Source of the DNA: Bacillota bacterium
Lineage (GTDB): Bacteria > Bacillota > Clostridia > Oscillospirales > Ethanoligenentaceae
Reading direction: 5' to 3'
Length of the DNA: 57,197 nt
Assembly: GCA_023391535.1 (NCBI GenBank)
Contig: JAEWAU010000027.1
Location: 1 to 57,197, forward strand
Part shown: piece after piece, positions 1-7,351 of the stretch
How the letters are laid out: each line of letters starts with the position of its first letter
Position numbering within the stretch: the stretch's first letter is position 1
Notes under the pieces: model-generated
Seen by the model: the letters and a program-made list of their open reading frames with translations, nothing else
The model's database searches: none
What the model was told of the DNA's origin: nothing
Translations under genes and position numbers: made by a program

Positions 1-122
1 ACTGTATTCAATATCTGTAAAGGTCTGCTGCTTTTTCATTTCTCCGCACCGCCCGTGTCTTGATGATTCAATTTTACCAGATCTCGCCTCTTGTGGATAG
101 CACGGATTTAATCAGAGCTTCC

Positions 123-1104
123 CTAAACAAAATTCAGCCAGCGCCCGCTGCGCCGCCGCGATCCGTTCGGATCCGGCGGCGTTTTTTTCATGCGCGTTAC
201 GCTGCGCAAAAGGAACATATAAGTGTTCTTATGCTCTTTCTCGTACTCCAGTCCGCGGGACCGCAGGTCAAATTTCTGTTTGTTGAGTCTGCACTGCTCC
301 CGCTTGCACGACTCGCTGCAAAACGTGGGGATGTTGGCGGAACCGGCGAGGAACAGCTTCCCGCACAGCTTACAGTTTTGAAAAAACAGCTTGTTTGCAT
401 AAAGCTGCTTCAGGCTGTATGTGATGAGCGGCATGAGCGAAACCGTGCAGAAGCCGTATTCCGAGGTTTCGGCGTCGCCCGCCCACAGAAGGCCGCCCGG
501 CAGCGCGTAATATTCCTGTGGAAGGTAATACATCGCGTAGCGTGCGTGCTCTTTCTGCAGCCGCATAAGATCCCGTTGTATCGAAAAGCAAAAAGGCAGC
601 GTGAGATCTTCTAGTGTCTTTGCGAAGGGTTCGAGCAACTGATCCTGTCTGCCGGCAACTGCTTCCGCTTTCCGGAATTTCAGCTTCATTTTGCCCTCTT
701 TACGCTTCCGAAGTGCGGCGTAGGCGGCGACCCTTTGGTATTCTTCCCAGATCCGCAGGGCCAGAAACTGATGGGCGAAATTATCGGACAAATAAAGCTT
801 TGAGAGAATCGCTTCCACCCGTGCGAGTTTCTCGGGGTCGGGGTACCGAACCTCATTCAGCAGCCCTACCCGGATTTCTCCCATCTCGTAAACCGGCGGA
901 TCAAAGCAGTCTTCCAGAAAGGCGCCAAGCGGGCGCTCCTTAGCGCTGAGCCAGCCACGCTTTTTTATTGTACTGCAGGTAAAGACGCACGTCGGCCATG
1001 CTGCCCAGCACAATGGTCTCGTTCCTCTTAGTAAAGTCCTGATGCAGGGCCAGCACACAGTTTTCCATCATGGGAATTTCTATATCCCGGTTTTTCAATG
1101 CCAT
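123..1104 (-). pseudogene. DUF6076-type zinc-finger-like protein, frameshifted
   Basis: The long frame (123 to about 960) encodes a basic protein with a Cys cluster, CKLCGKLFLAG followed by FCSESC, which I recall from clostridial DUF6076 proteins; function unknown. Its first ~35 residues are implausible. A plausible N-terminus lies in another frame: from ATG at 1104 it reads MALKNRDIEIPMMENCVLAL and continues to LQYNKKAWLAQ, then stops near 950, exactly where the long frame becomes protein-like (SAKERPLGAFLEDC). A one-base indel near 955-965 would join them. It is therefore a frameshifted gene, or a sequencing error. Its 5' end overlaps the divergent gene starting at 1098. It lies inside the sigK-intervening element. 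Confidence 0.6.
152..188 (+). terminator. Hairpin followed by seven T
   Basis: GCCGCC and GATCCG at 152-165 pair with CGGATC and GGCGGC at 168-180, followed by T at 182-188. It would stop plus-strand transcription entering from the left. It overlaps the last codons of the minus-strand DUF6076 gene. Confidence 0.5.
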
Positions 1105-2444
1105 TTTCCACCGAGCCGGGTATCCGCAGCCGCATGCTTCGAATGGCGGAAGCCATTGAGCTGATGCACTTTTCCGGCGCGAAAACGGCGGCCTGGGAAA
1201 AGCCGCCGCTGCGGGAATTCTGCAGGAATTCGGCCCGACACGCTCCTCCGGCCGACACGCCTACTTTTGCTCTGCCGTATTTTTACGGCTCGCGGGAGCT
1301 GAAACGAAGCGATACGGAAGGGATTTATAAAACGTCGTTTACGCGCGTGATCGGCGCATACATAACGCCGGCCGGCTGGTACGGAGTCTACTCCCTCGGC
1401 AGCGGGCTGTGCGGATGGGACACAAAGGGGGAGACCAAAGCCTGCGTCCTGCTGCGCATGGCAAGCGTTCGGAACGGCTGGCCGTGGCCAGAATCCAGAA
1501 TCGGAACCGGCATGGACGCGCGCAGCGGCATCATCGCCCGCAAGCCGGAAGCCGCCGTGCAGATTTTGAAAAACACCGATACGGAGAAGGATTTCGTGTG
1601 CCGCCGGGAGGACGGGAGGATCGCCTGGAACCGTGCGCTGTGGCTGGACGACGTCTACAAAAAAATCTATTTTGTGCCGGCGAATAGCGACGACATCCGG
1701 CTGCTGCGCATGCTGGCCGTGCCGGATATGCATTCCAGCCTGTGTGCGGCGCTGCTTCCGGAAGAAGCGCGCCGAGCGCTGGAAAACAGGTATCTTGCAG
1801 CCGATGGGCGCGGCGAAGCAGGGGAGATTTACGGGCTGTTCTGCGATTTGGAGCTCAAACGCATCCACAATTTCTGCGGAAATATGCGGGTCAATCGGAT
1901 ACCGCTGCAAAACTGTACGGCGGTCTGCTTTCCGTGGCAGGAGCCGATCCTTCGGGCTTATCTGGGGCCGGAAGTGAATATCCGCACCGTTTCGCAGGAG
2001 ACCGCGAACGGATTCTGGGCATTCGCTCCGGCAGCTTTTTCAGAGAAAACTGAACCATTCGAGGTTTTTCGCCGCCTCGAAGGAGGCGAACAGGCGGAGC
2101 ACAGCTTTCCCAATCTTTTATTTAATTGCTATAACGGGCGGATGAGTATGCGCGGCCCGCAAGGGAGTTTCGCATATTACAAAAAAGCGCATGGCTTGGC
2201 CTTCCACATTTTCGCCGCGCGGCCCTCATACTGTGGGAATGAGGTGATCGTCTTGGAAAGCGCGCAGAAAGAGTTGTTTGCCGTCCTGCTTCGGCGCCTT
2301 TTCGAGCGCGGCCTGATTTCCAGGGACACGTATCGCTTTGCCGCCGATTCCGTATCGGCGGCAGATGCCCCGCAGCCCGCGCCCAATCCGCCGGGCGGCA
2401 CGGCATTGCCGGAGAGAAAAGCGCGCCGCCGCACCGCGGATTGA
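1098..2444 (+). CDS. Protein of unknown function, coupled to recombinase
   Basis: An open frame of 448 codons that I do not recognise. The middle contains aromatic-rich stretches (YITPAGWYGVYSLGSG, NGWPWPESRIGTG). Residues ~125-160 and 240-290 look like ordinary globular protein, with no signal peptide or membrane segment. The C-terminus is Pro/Arg rich. No convincing ribosome site precedes the first ATG codons (1098, 1134, 1143, 1164), so the true start is uncertain. Its stop at 2442-2444 lies about 50 bases before the probable GTG of the recombinase, in a different frame, which suggests one transcript. Position inside the element next to the recombinase makes an accessory role (for example directionality) conceivable, but nothing in the sequence shows this. 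Confidence 0.55.
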   Translation: MPFSTEPGIRSRMLRMAEAIELMHFSGAKTAAWEKPPLREFCRNSARHAPPADTPTFALPYFYGSRELKRSDTEGIYKTSFTRVIGAYITPAGWYGVYSLGSGLCGWDTKGETKACVLLRMASVRNGWPWPESRIGTGMDARSGIIARKPEAAVQILKNTDTEKDFVCRREDGRIAWNRALWLDDVYKKIYFVPANSDDIRLLRMLAVPDMHSSLCAALLPEEARRALENRYLAADGRGEAGEIYGLFCDLELKRIHNFCGNMRVNRIPLQNCTAVCFPWQEPILRAYLGPEVNIRTVSQETANGFWAFAPAAFSEKTEPFEVFRRLEGGEQAEHSFPNLLFNCYNGRMSMRGPQGSFAYYKKAHGLAFHIFAARPSYCGNEVIVLESAQKELFAVLLRRLFERGLISRDTYRFAADSVSAADAPQPAPNPPGGTALPERKARRRTAD

Positions 2445-2491
2445 TTTGCCGCGGGGAATGTGGTAATTTTCGTAAAAAGGGGGCGGCGGCG

Positions 2492-4123
2492 GTGGAAGTG
2501 CGCAAAGTTCGGGCCGAGATGCAGATGGGACGGTCGATTTTTGACCTGCCTCTGCGCGTCACCTTTTACGCGCGGGTATCCACGGAAAAATACGAGCAGC
2601 TCAACAGCCTGGAGAATCAGGTACAGTACTACACGGATTTCATCCAGAACCAGTCCAACTGGGCCTACATAGAGGGCTATGTGGACGAGGGCATCAGCGG
2701 GACGAGCACCAGGAAGCGGGACAGCTTCAACCGGATGATCGCCGACGGGGAAGCGGGGCGCTTCGACTTTATTATCACCAAGGAGATTTCCCGCTTTTCG
2801 CGCAATACGCTCGACAGCATCCGCTATACGCAGGAGCTGCTGGAGCATAACGTCGGGGTCCTGTTCCAGAACGACAACATCAACACGCTCGACCCGGACA
2901 GCGAGTTCCGGCTCGTGGTAATGGCCGGCGTGGCGCAGGACGAGATGCGCAAGCTTTCGGAACGCCTGAAATTCGGCTTCCGGCAATCCATCAAAAACGG
3001 CCGCGTGCTGGGCAACGACAAAATCTGGGGTTACGATAAAAAAGGCTGCCGGCTCACGGTCAACGAGGAGGAAGCCGAAGCCGTGCGTCAGATTTTCGAC
3101 CTTTACGCCAACGAGGGGCTGGGCATCCGGCGCCTTTCGCAAAAGCTCCTGGAGATGGGGTACACCAGCCGCAAGGGCAACGCCTTCAACGTCCTCACCA
3201 TCCGGCACATCCTGCAAAACCCCAAATACAAGGGCTGGTACTGCGGGAAAAAGACCGAGTCGCTCGATTACCGGAGCAAAAAGAAGGTTTTTCTCGACCC
3301 GGACGAGTGGATTACCTATCCCGACCCGGACGTGCCCGCCATCGTATCCGAGGAGCTGTGGGACCGGGCAAATTCCTTGTACAGGACCCGCAGCGCCGTG
3401 ATGAAGGCGCACCAAAGCGCCGCCGGGTTCCATAACCGCTACCCCTACAGCGGGAAGCTTCTCTGCGAGGAGCATGGAACCGGCTTCCACAGGCAGCTGC
3501 TCACGAGCGGCAAGGGGGAAAAAGAAGTTTGGCAGTGCCGCGTTTACCGGGAGAAGGGGCGCGCGGGCTGCTCGGCGCCGCAGCTGCGCACGGAGGAGCT
3601 CAACGAGGTGATGGCGCGTATTTTCTCCGCGCTCGCTTTGGACAAACAGGCGGTGATCGAAACGCTTGTCGCCCTCATCCGGCGCGCGCCCGGCGAGGAC
3701 GGCCGCGGACGCGAAATCGAACGGCTGGAGCAGGAAAAAGCCCGGCTCGGCGCCAAAAAGGACCGTCTGCTCGAGCTGAGCCTGCAGGGCGCCCTCAGCA
3801 CGGCGGAATTCAAAAGCCGCAACGACGAATTCAACGAACAGATGTGGGCGCTTGCGGGCAAATGCGCGGCGCTGCGGGGCGAGCAGCAAAAGGCCGCCGA
3901 CACGGCGAAAAATCTCGCGCAGATCCGGGATGCCCTGCGGCGGGAGCTGGATTTCACCGACGGTATCGATCCCGAGCTCGTCACGACCATCCTCGACCGC
4001 ATCGTGGTAAAAAAGGACAGCACCAAAACGGACATTCACCTCGAAGTCCACCTCAAATTCGGTGCGCCGCGGGATGTGCTGCTCGCGCGAAACGCATCCT
4101 CCTTTCGCTTACTCCGTTTTTAA
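2492..4123 (+). CDS. Large serine recombinase (SpoIVCA/resolvase type)
   Basis: Site-specific recombinase of the large serine family. The N-terminal resolvase domain shows YARVSTE with the catalytic Ser near residue 29, DEGISGTS, and ITKEISRFSRN with its arginines. The central recombinase domain follows (GYDKKG...VRQIFDLYANEGLGI, SRKGNAFNVLTIRHILQNPK). A Cys/His zinc-binding segment lies around residues 330-370 and a coiled coil (EIERLEQEKARLGAKKDRL) near 410-480. About 543 aa, normal for this family. I place the start at GTG 2492 because AAGGGGG lies 9 bases upstream; the frame stays open further upstream. It runs toward the sigK fragment and its stop TAA (4121-4123) lies within sigK-matching DNA. 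Likely job: excising this element to rebuild sigK; a plain integrative-element integrase is the alternative. Confidence 0.93.
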   Translation: MEVRKVRAEMQMGRSIFDLPLRVTFYARVSTEKYEQLNSLENQVQYYTDFIQNQSNWAYIEGYVDEGISGTSTRKRDSFNRMIADGEAGRFDFIITKEISRFSRNTLDSIRYTQELLEHNVGVLFQNDNINTLDPDSEFRLVVMAGVAQDEMRKLSERLKFGFRQSIKNGRVLGNDKIWGYDKKGCRLTVNEEEAEAVRQIFDLYANEGLGIRRLSQKLLEMGYTSRKGNAFNVLTIRHILQNPKYKGWYCGKKTESLDYRSKKKVFLDPDEWITYPDPDVPAIVSEELWDRANSLYRTRSAVMKAHQSAAGFHNRYPYSGKLLCEEHGTGFHRQLLTSGKGEKEVWQCRVYREKGRAGCSAPQLRTEELNEVMARIFSALALDKQAVIETLVALIRRAPGEDGRGREIERLEQEKARLGAKKDRLLELSLQGALSTAEFKSRNDEFNEQMWALAGKCAALRGEQQKAADTAKNLAQIRDALRRELDFTDGIDPELVTTILDRIVVKKDSTKTDIHLEVHLKFGAPRDVLLARNASSFRLLRF

Positions 4124-4128
4124 TGATG
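4115..4128. other. Junction (attachment site half) between element and sigK
   Basis: Read on the minus strand, sigK homology (VAHIIK) stops after the AAA codon at 4119-4121; the following codons (NGVSERRM) no longer match sigma factors. The crossover for a serine recombinase should therefore lie within about 4115-4128 (plus strand TTTTTAATGATG). No second copy of this core was found at the left edge of the window. Confidence 0.55.
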
Positions 4129-4316
4129 TGCGCCACAAGCCGCAGATTGTGCTCGATGAGCACATTTTTGGCCTCGGGGTCGCCTTTTTTGAGCGCATCC
4201 AGATAGCGGCGCTCCTCGGCGGCCGTGAGAGGCCGGGGAAACGAGCCGGAGTTTGTAACATGGAGCACCAGATAGAGCAGATTCGCGCAGGTTAGCCCCA
4301 GCAGCGAAAGCAGCAT
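4119..4316 (-). CDS. sigK: Sigma-K N-terminal half (interrupted gene)
   Basis: Sixty-six codons matching the start of the mother-cell sporulation sigma factor: a hydrophobic pro-sequence-like N-terminus (MLLSLLGLTCANLLYLVLHV), the SGSFPRPLTAAEERRYL segment, then GDPEAKNVLIEHNLRLVAHI of region 2.1. The start ATG at 4316 has a GGAGGGAGG ribosome site. Beyond residue 66 the frame drifts into element DNA and stops at 4053. Full sigma-K is about 230 aa, so regions 2.2 to 4 are missing and must lie beyond the left edge if the gene is reconstructible. Neighbour: a serine recombinase pointing toward it, as in skin elements. Alternative: a dead remnant after non-programmed insertion. Confidence 0.85.
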
Positions 4317-4356
4317 ACGAATCCTCCCTCCGCCAGGGGCTGCGGCTCATTCCGCG

Positions 4357-4419
4357 CCCTTTTTACGCCGTACCATAAGTATATGAAAAGGCGCCGGGGG
4401 CTGTGCAAGTCCCGGCGCT
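4357..4419. repeat. Hairpin element, copy 1 (upstream of sigK)
   Basis: A segment of about 62 bases resembles 22469-22529 at roughly three quarters of positions. It ends in a hairpin, GCGCCGGG (4391-4398) with CCCGGCGC (4411-4418). A stem base pair differs in both partners between the copies, which suggests the fold is maintained. On the minus strand it is followed by TTTT and could also terminate transcription ahead of sigK. Confidence 0.5.
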
Positions 4420-4465
4420 TTGCTGTTGTGCAACGGCATTCCGGCGGTAAACAGGAATACAGCGG

Positions 4466-4499
4466 GGCGGGCAAGTCTTTGCAGATTTGCCCGCCCCGC
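4466..4499. terminator. Perfect inverted repeat, possible terminator
   Basis: GGGGCGGGCAA and TTGCCCGCCCC face each other across a 12-base loop directly after the 3' end of the broken ATPase gene. There is no clear T-run, so intrinsic termination is uncertain. Confidence 0.4.
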
Positions 4500-4527
4500 G
4501 TACTGAAATAGGATGGCCTTGCGAAGC

Positions 4528-5100
4528 TTACGAAGCCTTCACGGTTTCGATCTCCAGCGCTTCCATGCGCAAGCCCTTGCCGGTGGTGCCGGCCACGGCG
4601 GCGCTTGCGGTGTCCGCACCCGCGGGCATCGTGCCTGTCAGCCAGAGCTGCAGCCCCTCTATGCGCAGAGCTCTGCCCTCGGTTCCGGGCCTCGGCGCCG
4701 TTTGCGGCCGCGCCAGCGCCAGCCGATTCAGGATAAAAAGCGCCTTCTCCTGCGCGGAGCCGTTTGCAGGGAAGCCCAGCCCGGCCGGCTTTTCCTCCGC
4801 TACCGGGTCGCATTTTGCGAGCTCGCGGGCAAAGCATACCCACGCGTCCCGGATATCGTGCAGGGATTGAAGGGGAATCCACAGGGCGTCCCCCTCCTGC
4901 TTTGCAAGAAAATCCCGCACGGCGGTGGTTTTCCCGTACCCGGACGGCGCTTCCACAATGACGAGCGGGTAGGTAAGGATGGCGGAGAGCAGGCGGTTCA
5001 TCCGTTTCGCAGGCCAAAACTGCGGGAAGCGTTGCTTCCCGAAAACGCTCCTGCCGCTTACGGGGCCGTCATCTTCCGCCGCCTGGCTTCGGATAGCTTT
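4528..5100 (-). pseudogene. Broken MalT/LuxR-type ATPase joined to ChW-like tail
   Basis: The frame opens just after in-frame stops at 5101-5112 and has no good start; the first ATG is 5001. It reads through RSVFGKQRFPQFWPAKRMNR into a P-loop, VIVEAPSGYGKTTAV, typical of the N-terminal NTPase of MalT-type LuxR regulators, which normally exceed 800 aa. After ~85 residues this breaks off. The last ~50 residues carry two motifs like the ends of clostridial hydrophobic-W (ChW) repeats: GTEGRALRIEGLQLWL and GTTGKGLRMEALEIETV. ChW domains belong to surface proteins, not regulators. I read this as a deletion fusion of two unrelated gene fragments. Confidence 0.55.
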
Positions 5101-5189
5101 CTATTCAAGTTAAAACGTCCATGTGCCTGCCGTCAAAGTGCGCGCATAACCTCGTGTATCGCTTGCGCTATAACCGAAAGAAGTTTTCA

Positions 5190-5579
5190 TTATGGGTTAA
5201 AGGAACCTATTTCAATTAAATTTCCTTCCGGATCGGCAATATAGCAGGTGCGCTGCCCCCAGGGCTCGGTCGTCGGCTCCAAAACAGGTTTTGCTCCGCT
5301 TGCGGTTACCCTCTGGAACGTTTTGTCGACCGCGGCGTAATTTTCCACGCTCAAAGCGATCTCATAATGTCCGTTTATGCCGTTGGCATAGTTCAACGGT
5401 TTATTAACCATTTTTTCAAAATCCGTTCGGCGGTACAGCATAAACAGAGTTCCGTCTTTTACTAAAAACACATTGGATGTATTTTCGTCTTCTTTTATTT
5501 CAAAACCGAATACATCTCTGTAGAACCGCACCATAGCGGCCATATCTTTTACAAACAGTCCGAAGCCATCCAATTTCAT
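5190..5579 (-). CDS. VOC (glyoxalase/bleomycin-resistance) family protein
   Basis: Full-length 129-aa vicinal oxygen chelate protein with the paired beta-alpha-beta-beta-beta modules: KLDGFGLFVKDMAAMVRFYR at the start, NGHYEIALSVENYAAVD opening the second half, and WGQRTCYIADPEGNLIEI at the end. The His in NGHYEI and the Glu in NLIEIG sit where family members bind metal. Substrate cannot be deduced. Start ATG 5579 has a perfect AAGGAGG site 8 bases upstream. Monocistronic as far as I can see; the 140 bases between it and the dipeptidase hold no clear gene. Confidence 0.9.
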   Translation of the reverse strand: MKLDGFGLFVKDMAAMVRFYRDVFGFEIKEDENTSNVFLVKDGTLFMLYRRTDFEKMVNKPLNYANGINGHYEIALSVENYAAVDKTFQRVTASGAKPVLEPTTEPWGQRTCYIADPEGNLIEIGSFNP

Positions 5580-5720
5580 TTTGCTGCCTCCTTACATATT
5601 TTTCACAGGGTGTAAGCCGAATGCGCAGAAATGGTTTGGTATTGCCGAAGCAGCCGCTTTTTTGCCCAACCGGTTTAAAAGTATCGCCCAGCTCACGGGT
5701 ATGGATCACGTTATAAGGAA

Positions 5721-7205
5721 TCAAGCGTCCGATCTGGAATAGGCGTTCTTCATCTGGCTGCTCAGTTCGAAGAGGACCTTGCCGAGCGTATCGGCGGCTT
5801 CTTTTTTCAGCATGTCCGCGATTTCCCGATTGGCCTGTTCGCGAAGGGAGGCCCGTTTTGCAATATCCGATTCCCGCCGGAGTTTTTCATCGTATCGGCC
5901 GATCAGCTCATGCCCTTTGGACTGCACGGCGAGCTGATACCGCTCAATATGAAAAATGGATTTTCCATAGGATGCGTCCGCCATGGCGGCGATCATGCGG
6001 CTGCACCAGTAGAAATTGTCGGTTGAAGTTTCCCCTGTCGTGTTGGCGAGATAATCCGGCGTTGCGGACACATTGGCGTAAAAAGGCGCCGGCGCATTGA
6101 AGGCGTTGGACGCGAAGGCGAGCCACTCCACCGCGCGGAACTCTGCCGGGACATCCGGGCGCATCTGGATCAAAGCCATAAAGTCGTTCCGGTTGATGCC
6201 GATCGAGCGGAAGGCGCCTTTCATGGCCGGGTCGCCGTGGCCGTCATAGGGATCGTACGGCGTTCCCTGATAATGAGAGGACAGCGCGTATTTTACATCC
6301 TCCGGCGTGATCTTCTTCTCCGGCGCCATGCACCAGGGCAGATCGTCGGAACGCGGCGTAAAATCCGCATTCGGGCCGTCCCAGACCTTGGTGCGGGGGT
6401 TCAAAGTCCGCAGCATGAACCAGGCGCGCGGCGTATTGTAAACGCGGTCCGCGTCGTCGTGGCTTCCGAACGCGTCTCTCGGGTTCAGTTTCCCGTTCAG
6501 CGAGAGGTCCAGATGGTTCGCCTCAATGAACTCCTTCATATCCGCCGAGCACATGTAGTCTTTCTTTTCGGTAAGCGCGTCCTCCAGATCGAACCGGTCG
6601 AGCCCCAGCTGGTTGGGCATCACGACATAAACGTCATCCGGCACCTTCCGGGCGATCCAGTGATGGCCGCCGATGGTCTCCAGCCACCAGATTTCATCGA
6701 CATCCTGAAAAGCAATGCCGTTGCTCTCGTAGGTGCCGTACTTTGCAAGCAGGCCGCCCAGCCTCTCAACGCCTTCGCGGGCGCTGCGGATGTAAGGAAG
6801 CACAATCGAAACGAGATCCTCCTCGCCGATGCCGCCGGCGGTTTCAGGCTGCCCGTTCTGCGCCGGAAGGTACTCCACCAGCGGGTCCGCCCCCAGCACT
6901 CTCGGGTTGGACGTGATGGTTTCCGTGGCCGTCATGCCGACATTTGCCTCATTCACACCGCTGGCGGCCCAAATGCCCTCGCCCTCCACGGCATTCGGCA
7001 CTGCCGTAAACCGCATGGGGTTTGTGGGCAGCTCGATTTCCACATGGGAAAGCACGGATTTGTAGGCCGCGGGCTGCTCCTCGGGATGGACCGCCACGAA
7101 CTTTTTTGCGGTAAAAGAACCGGAGCCGGAATCGTCGTTTCGCGCGATCATGGTAGAACCGTCATAGGATGCTTTTTTTCCAACCAGAATCGTTGTGCAA
7201 GCCAT
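5721..7205 (-). CDS. C69-family dipeptidase (PepD type)
   Basis: N-terminal nucleophile hydrolase that splits dipeptides. The N-terminus MACTTILVGKKASYDGS is the family hallmark, with Cys3 the expected nucleophile once the first residues are removed. ARNDDSGSG, GIWAASGVNEANVGMTATET and WWLETIGGHHWIARKVPDD are further family segments. 494 aa is within the normal range, and there is no signal peptide, so the enzyme is cytoplasmic. GAGG lies 7 bases before ATG 7205. No operon partner: a gap of about 150 bases separates it from the MFS gene upstream. Confidence 0.93.
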   Translation of the reverse strand: MACTTILVGKKASYDGSTMIARNDDSGSGSFTAKKFVAVHPEEQPAAYKSVLSHVEIELPTNPMRFTAVPNAVEGEGIWAASGVNEANVGMTATETITSNPRVLGADPLVEYLPAQNGQPETAGGIGEEDLVSIVLPYIRSAREGVERLGGLLAKYGTYESNGIAFQDVDEIWWLETIGGHHWIARKVPDDVYVVMPNQLGLDRFDLEDALTEKKDYMCSADMKEFIEANHLDLSLNGKLNPRDAFGSHDDADRVYNTPRAWFMLRTLNPRTKVWDGPNADFTPRSDDLPWCMAPEKKITPEDVKYALSSHYQGTPYDPYDGHGDPAMKGAFRSIGINRNDFMALIQMRPDVPAEFRAVEWLAFASNAFNAPAPFYANVSATPDYLANTTGETSTDNFYWCSRMIAAMADASYGKSIFHIERYQLAVQSKGHELIGRYDEKLRRESDIAKRASLREQANREIADMLKKEAADTLGKVLFELSSQMKNAYSRSDA

Positions 7206-7351
7206 CAGTATATCCTCGCTCTTATTTTAAAAAAGTAGTAGTGTTTAGAGCCCCTCTCCAAGGGCTGCGGGCGTCTTTTGCCGCATCGTTTCAAATCGCT
7301 TCCCGGTTCAGCCCTTTATGGGATTGCTATGGGAAGCGCGCTGCCCTGCCG

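Larger units (their letters stand above)
1..4121. mobile_element. Right end of a putative sigK-intervening (skin-like) element
   Basis: The region left of 4121 interrupts sigK after codon 66. It holds, from the junction inward, a large serine recombinase gene pointing toward sigK, an unidentified gene overlapping it, and a DUF6076-type gene on the other strand. In Bacillus subtilis and Clostridioides difficile, sigK is split by skin elements whose serine recombinase (SpoIVCA) excises the element in the mother cell; that is known biology. Here I see one junction only. The sigK 3' half is not in the window, so the element must extend left beyond position 1 if the gene is to be restored. Calling it a developmental element rather than an accidental insertion is inference, supported by the intact sigK start and ribosome site and by a spore-lysis gene (sleB) elsewhere in the window. 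Confidence 0.7.

Noticed and set aside
60..614. Long plus-strand frames opposite the DUF6076 gene
   Set aside because: Arg/Ala-rich shadow frame with no ribosome site, opposite a protein-like frame.
2177..4051. 624-codon minus-strand frame opposite the recombinase
   Set aside because: High-GC mirror frame; composition is antisense-like and the plus-strand recombinase is unambiguous.
4122..4126. AATGA inside the sigK junction as proof of a skin-type core
   Set aside because: A five-base match is expected by chance; without the left junction it proves nothing.
5500..5724. 74-codon minus-strand frame between VOC and dipeptidase genes
   Set aside because: It overlaps the VOC gene out of frame, has no ribosome site and no recognisable motif.
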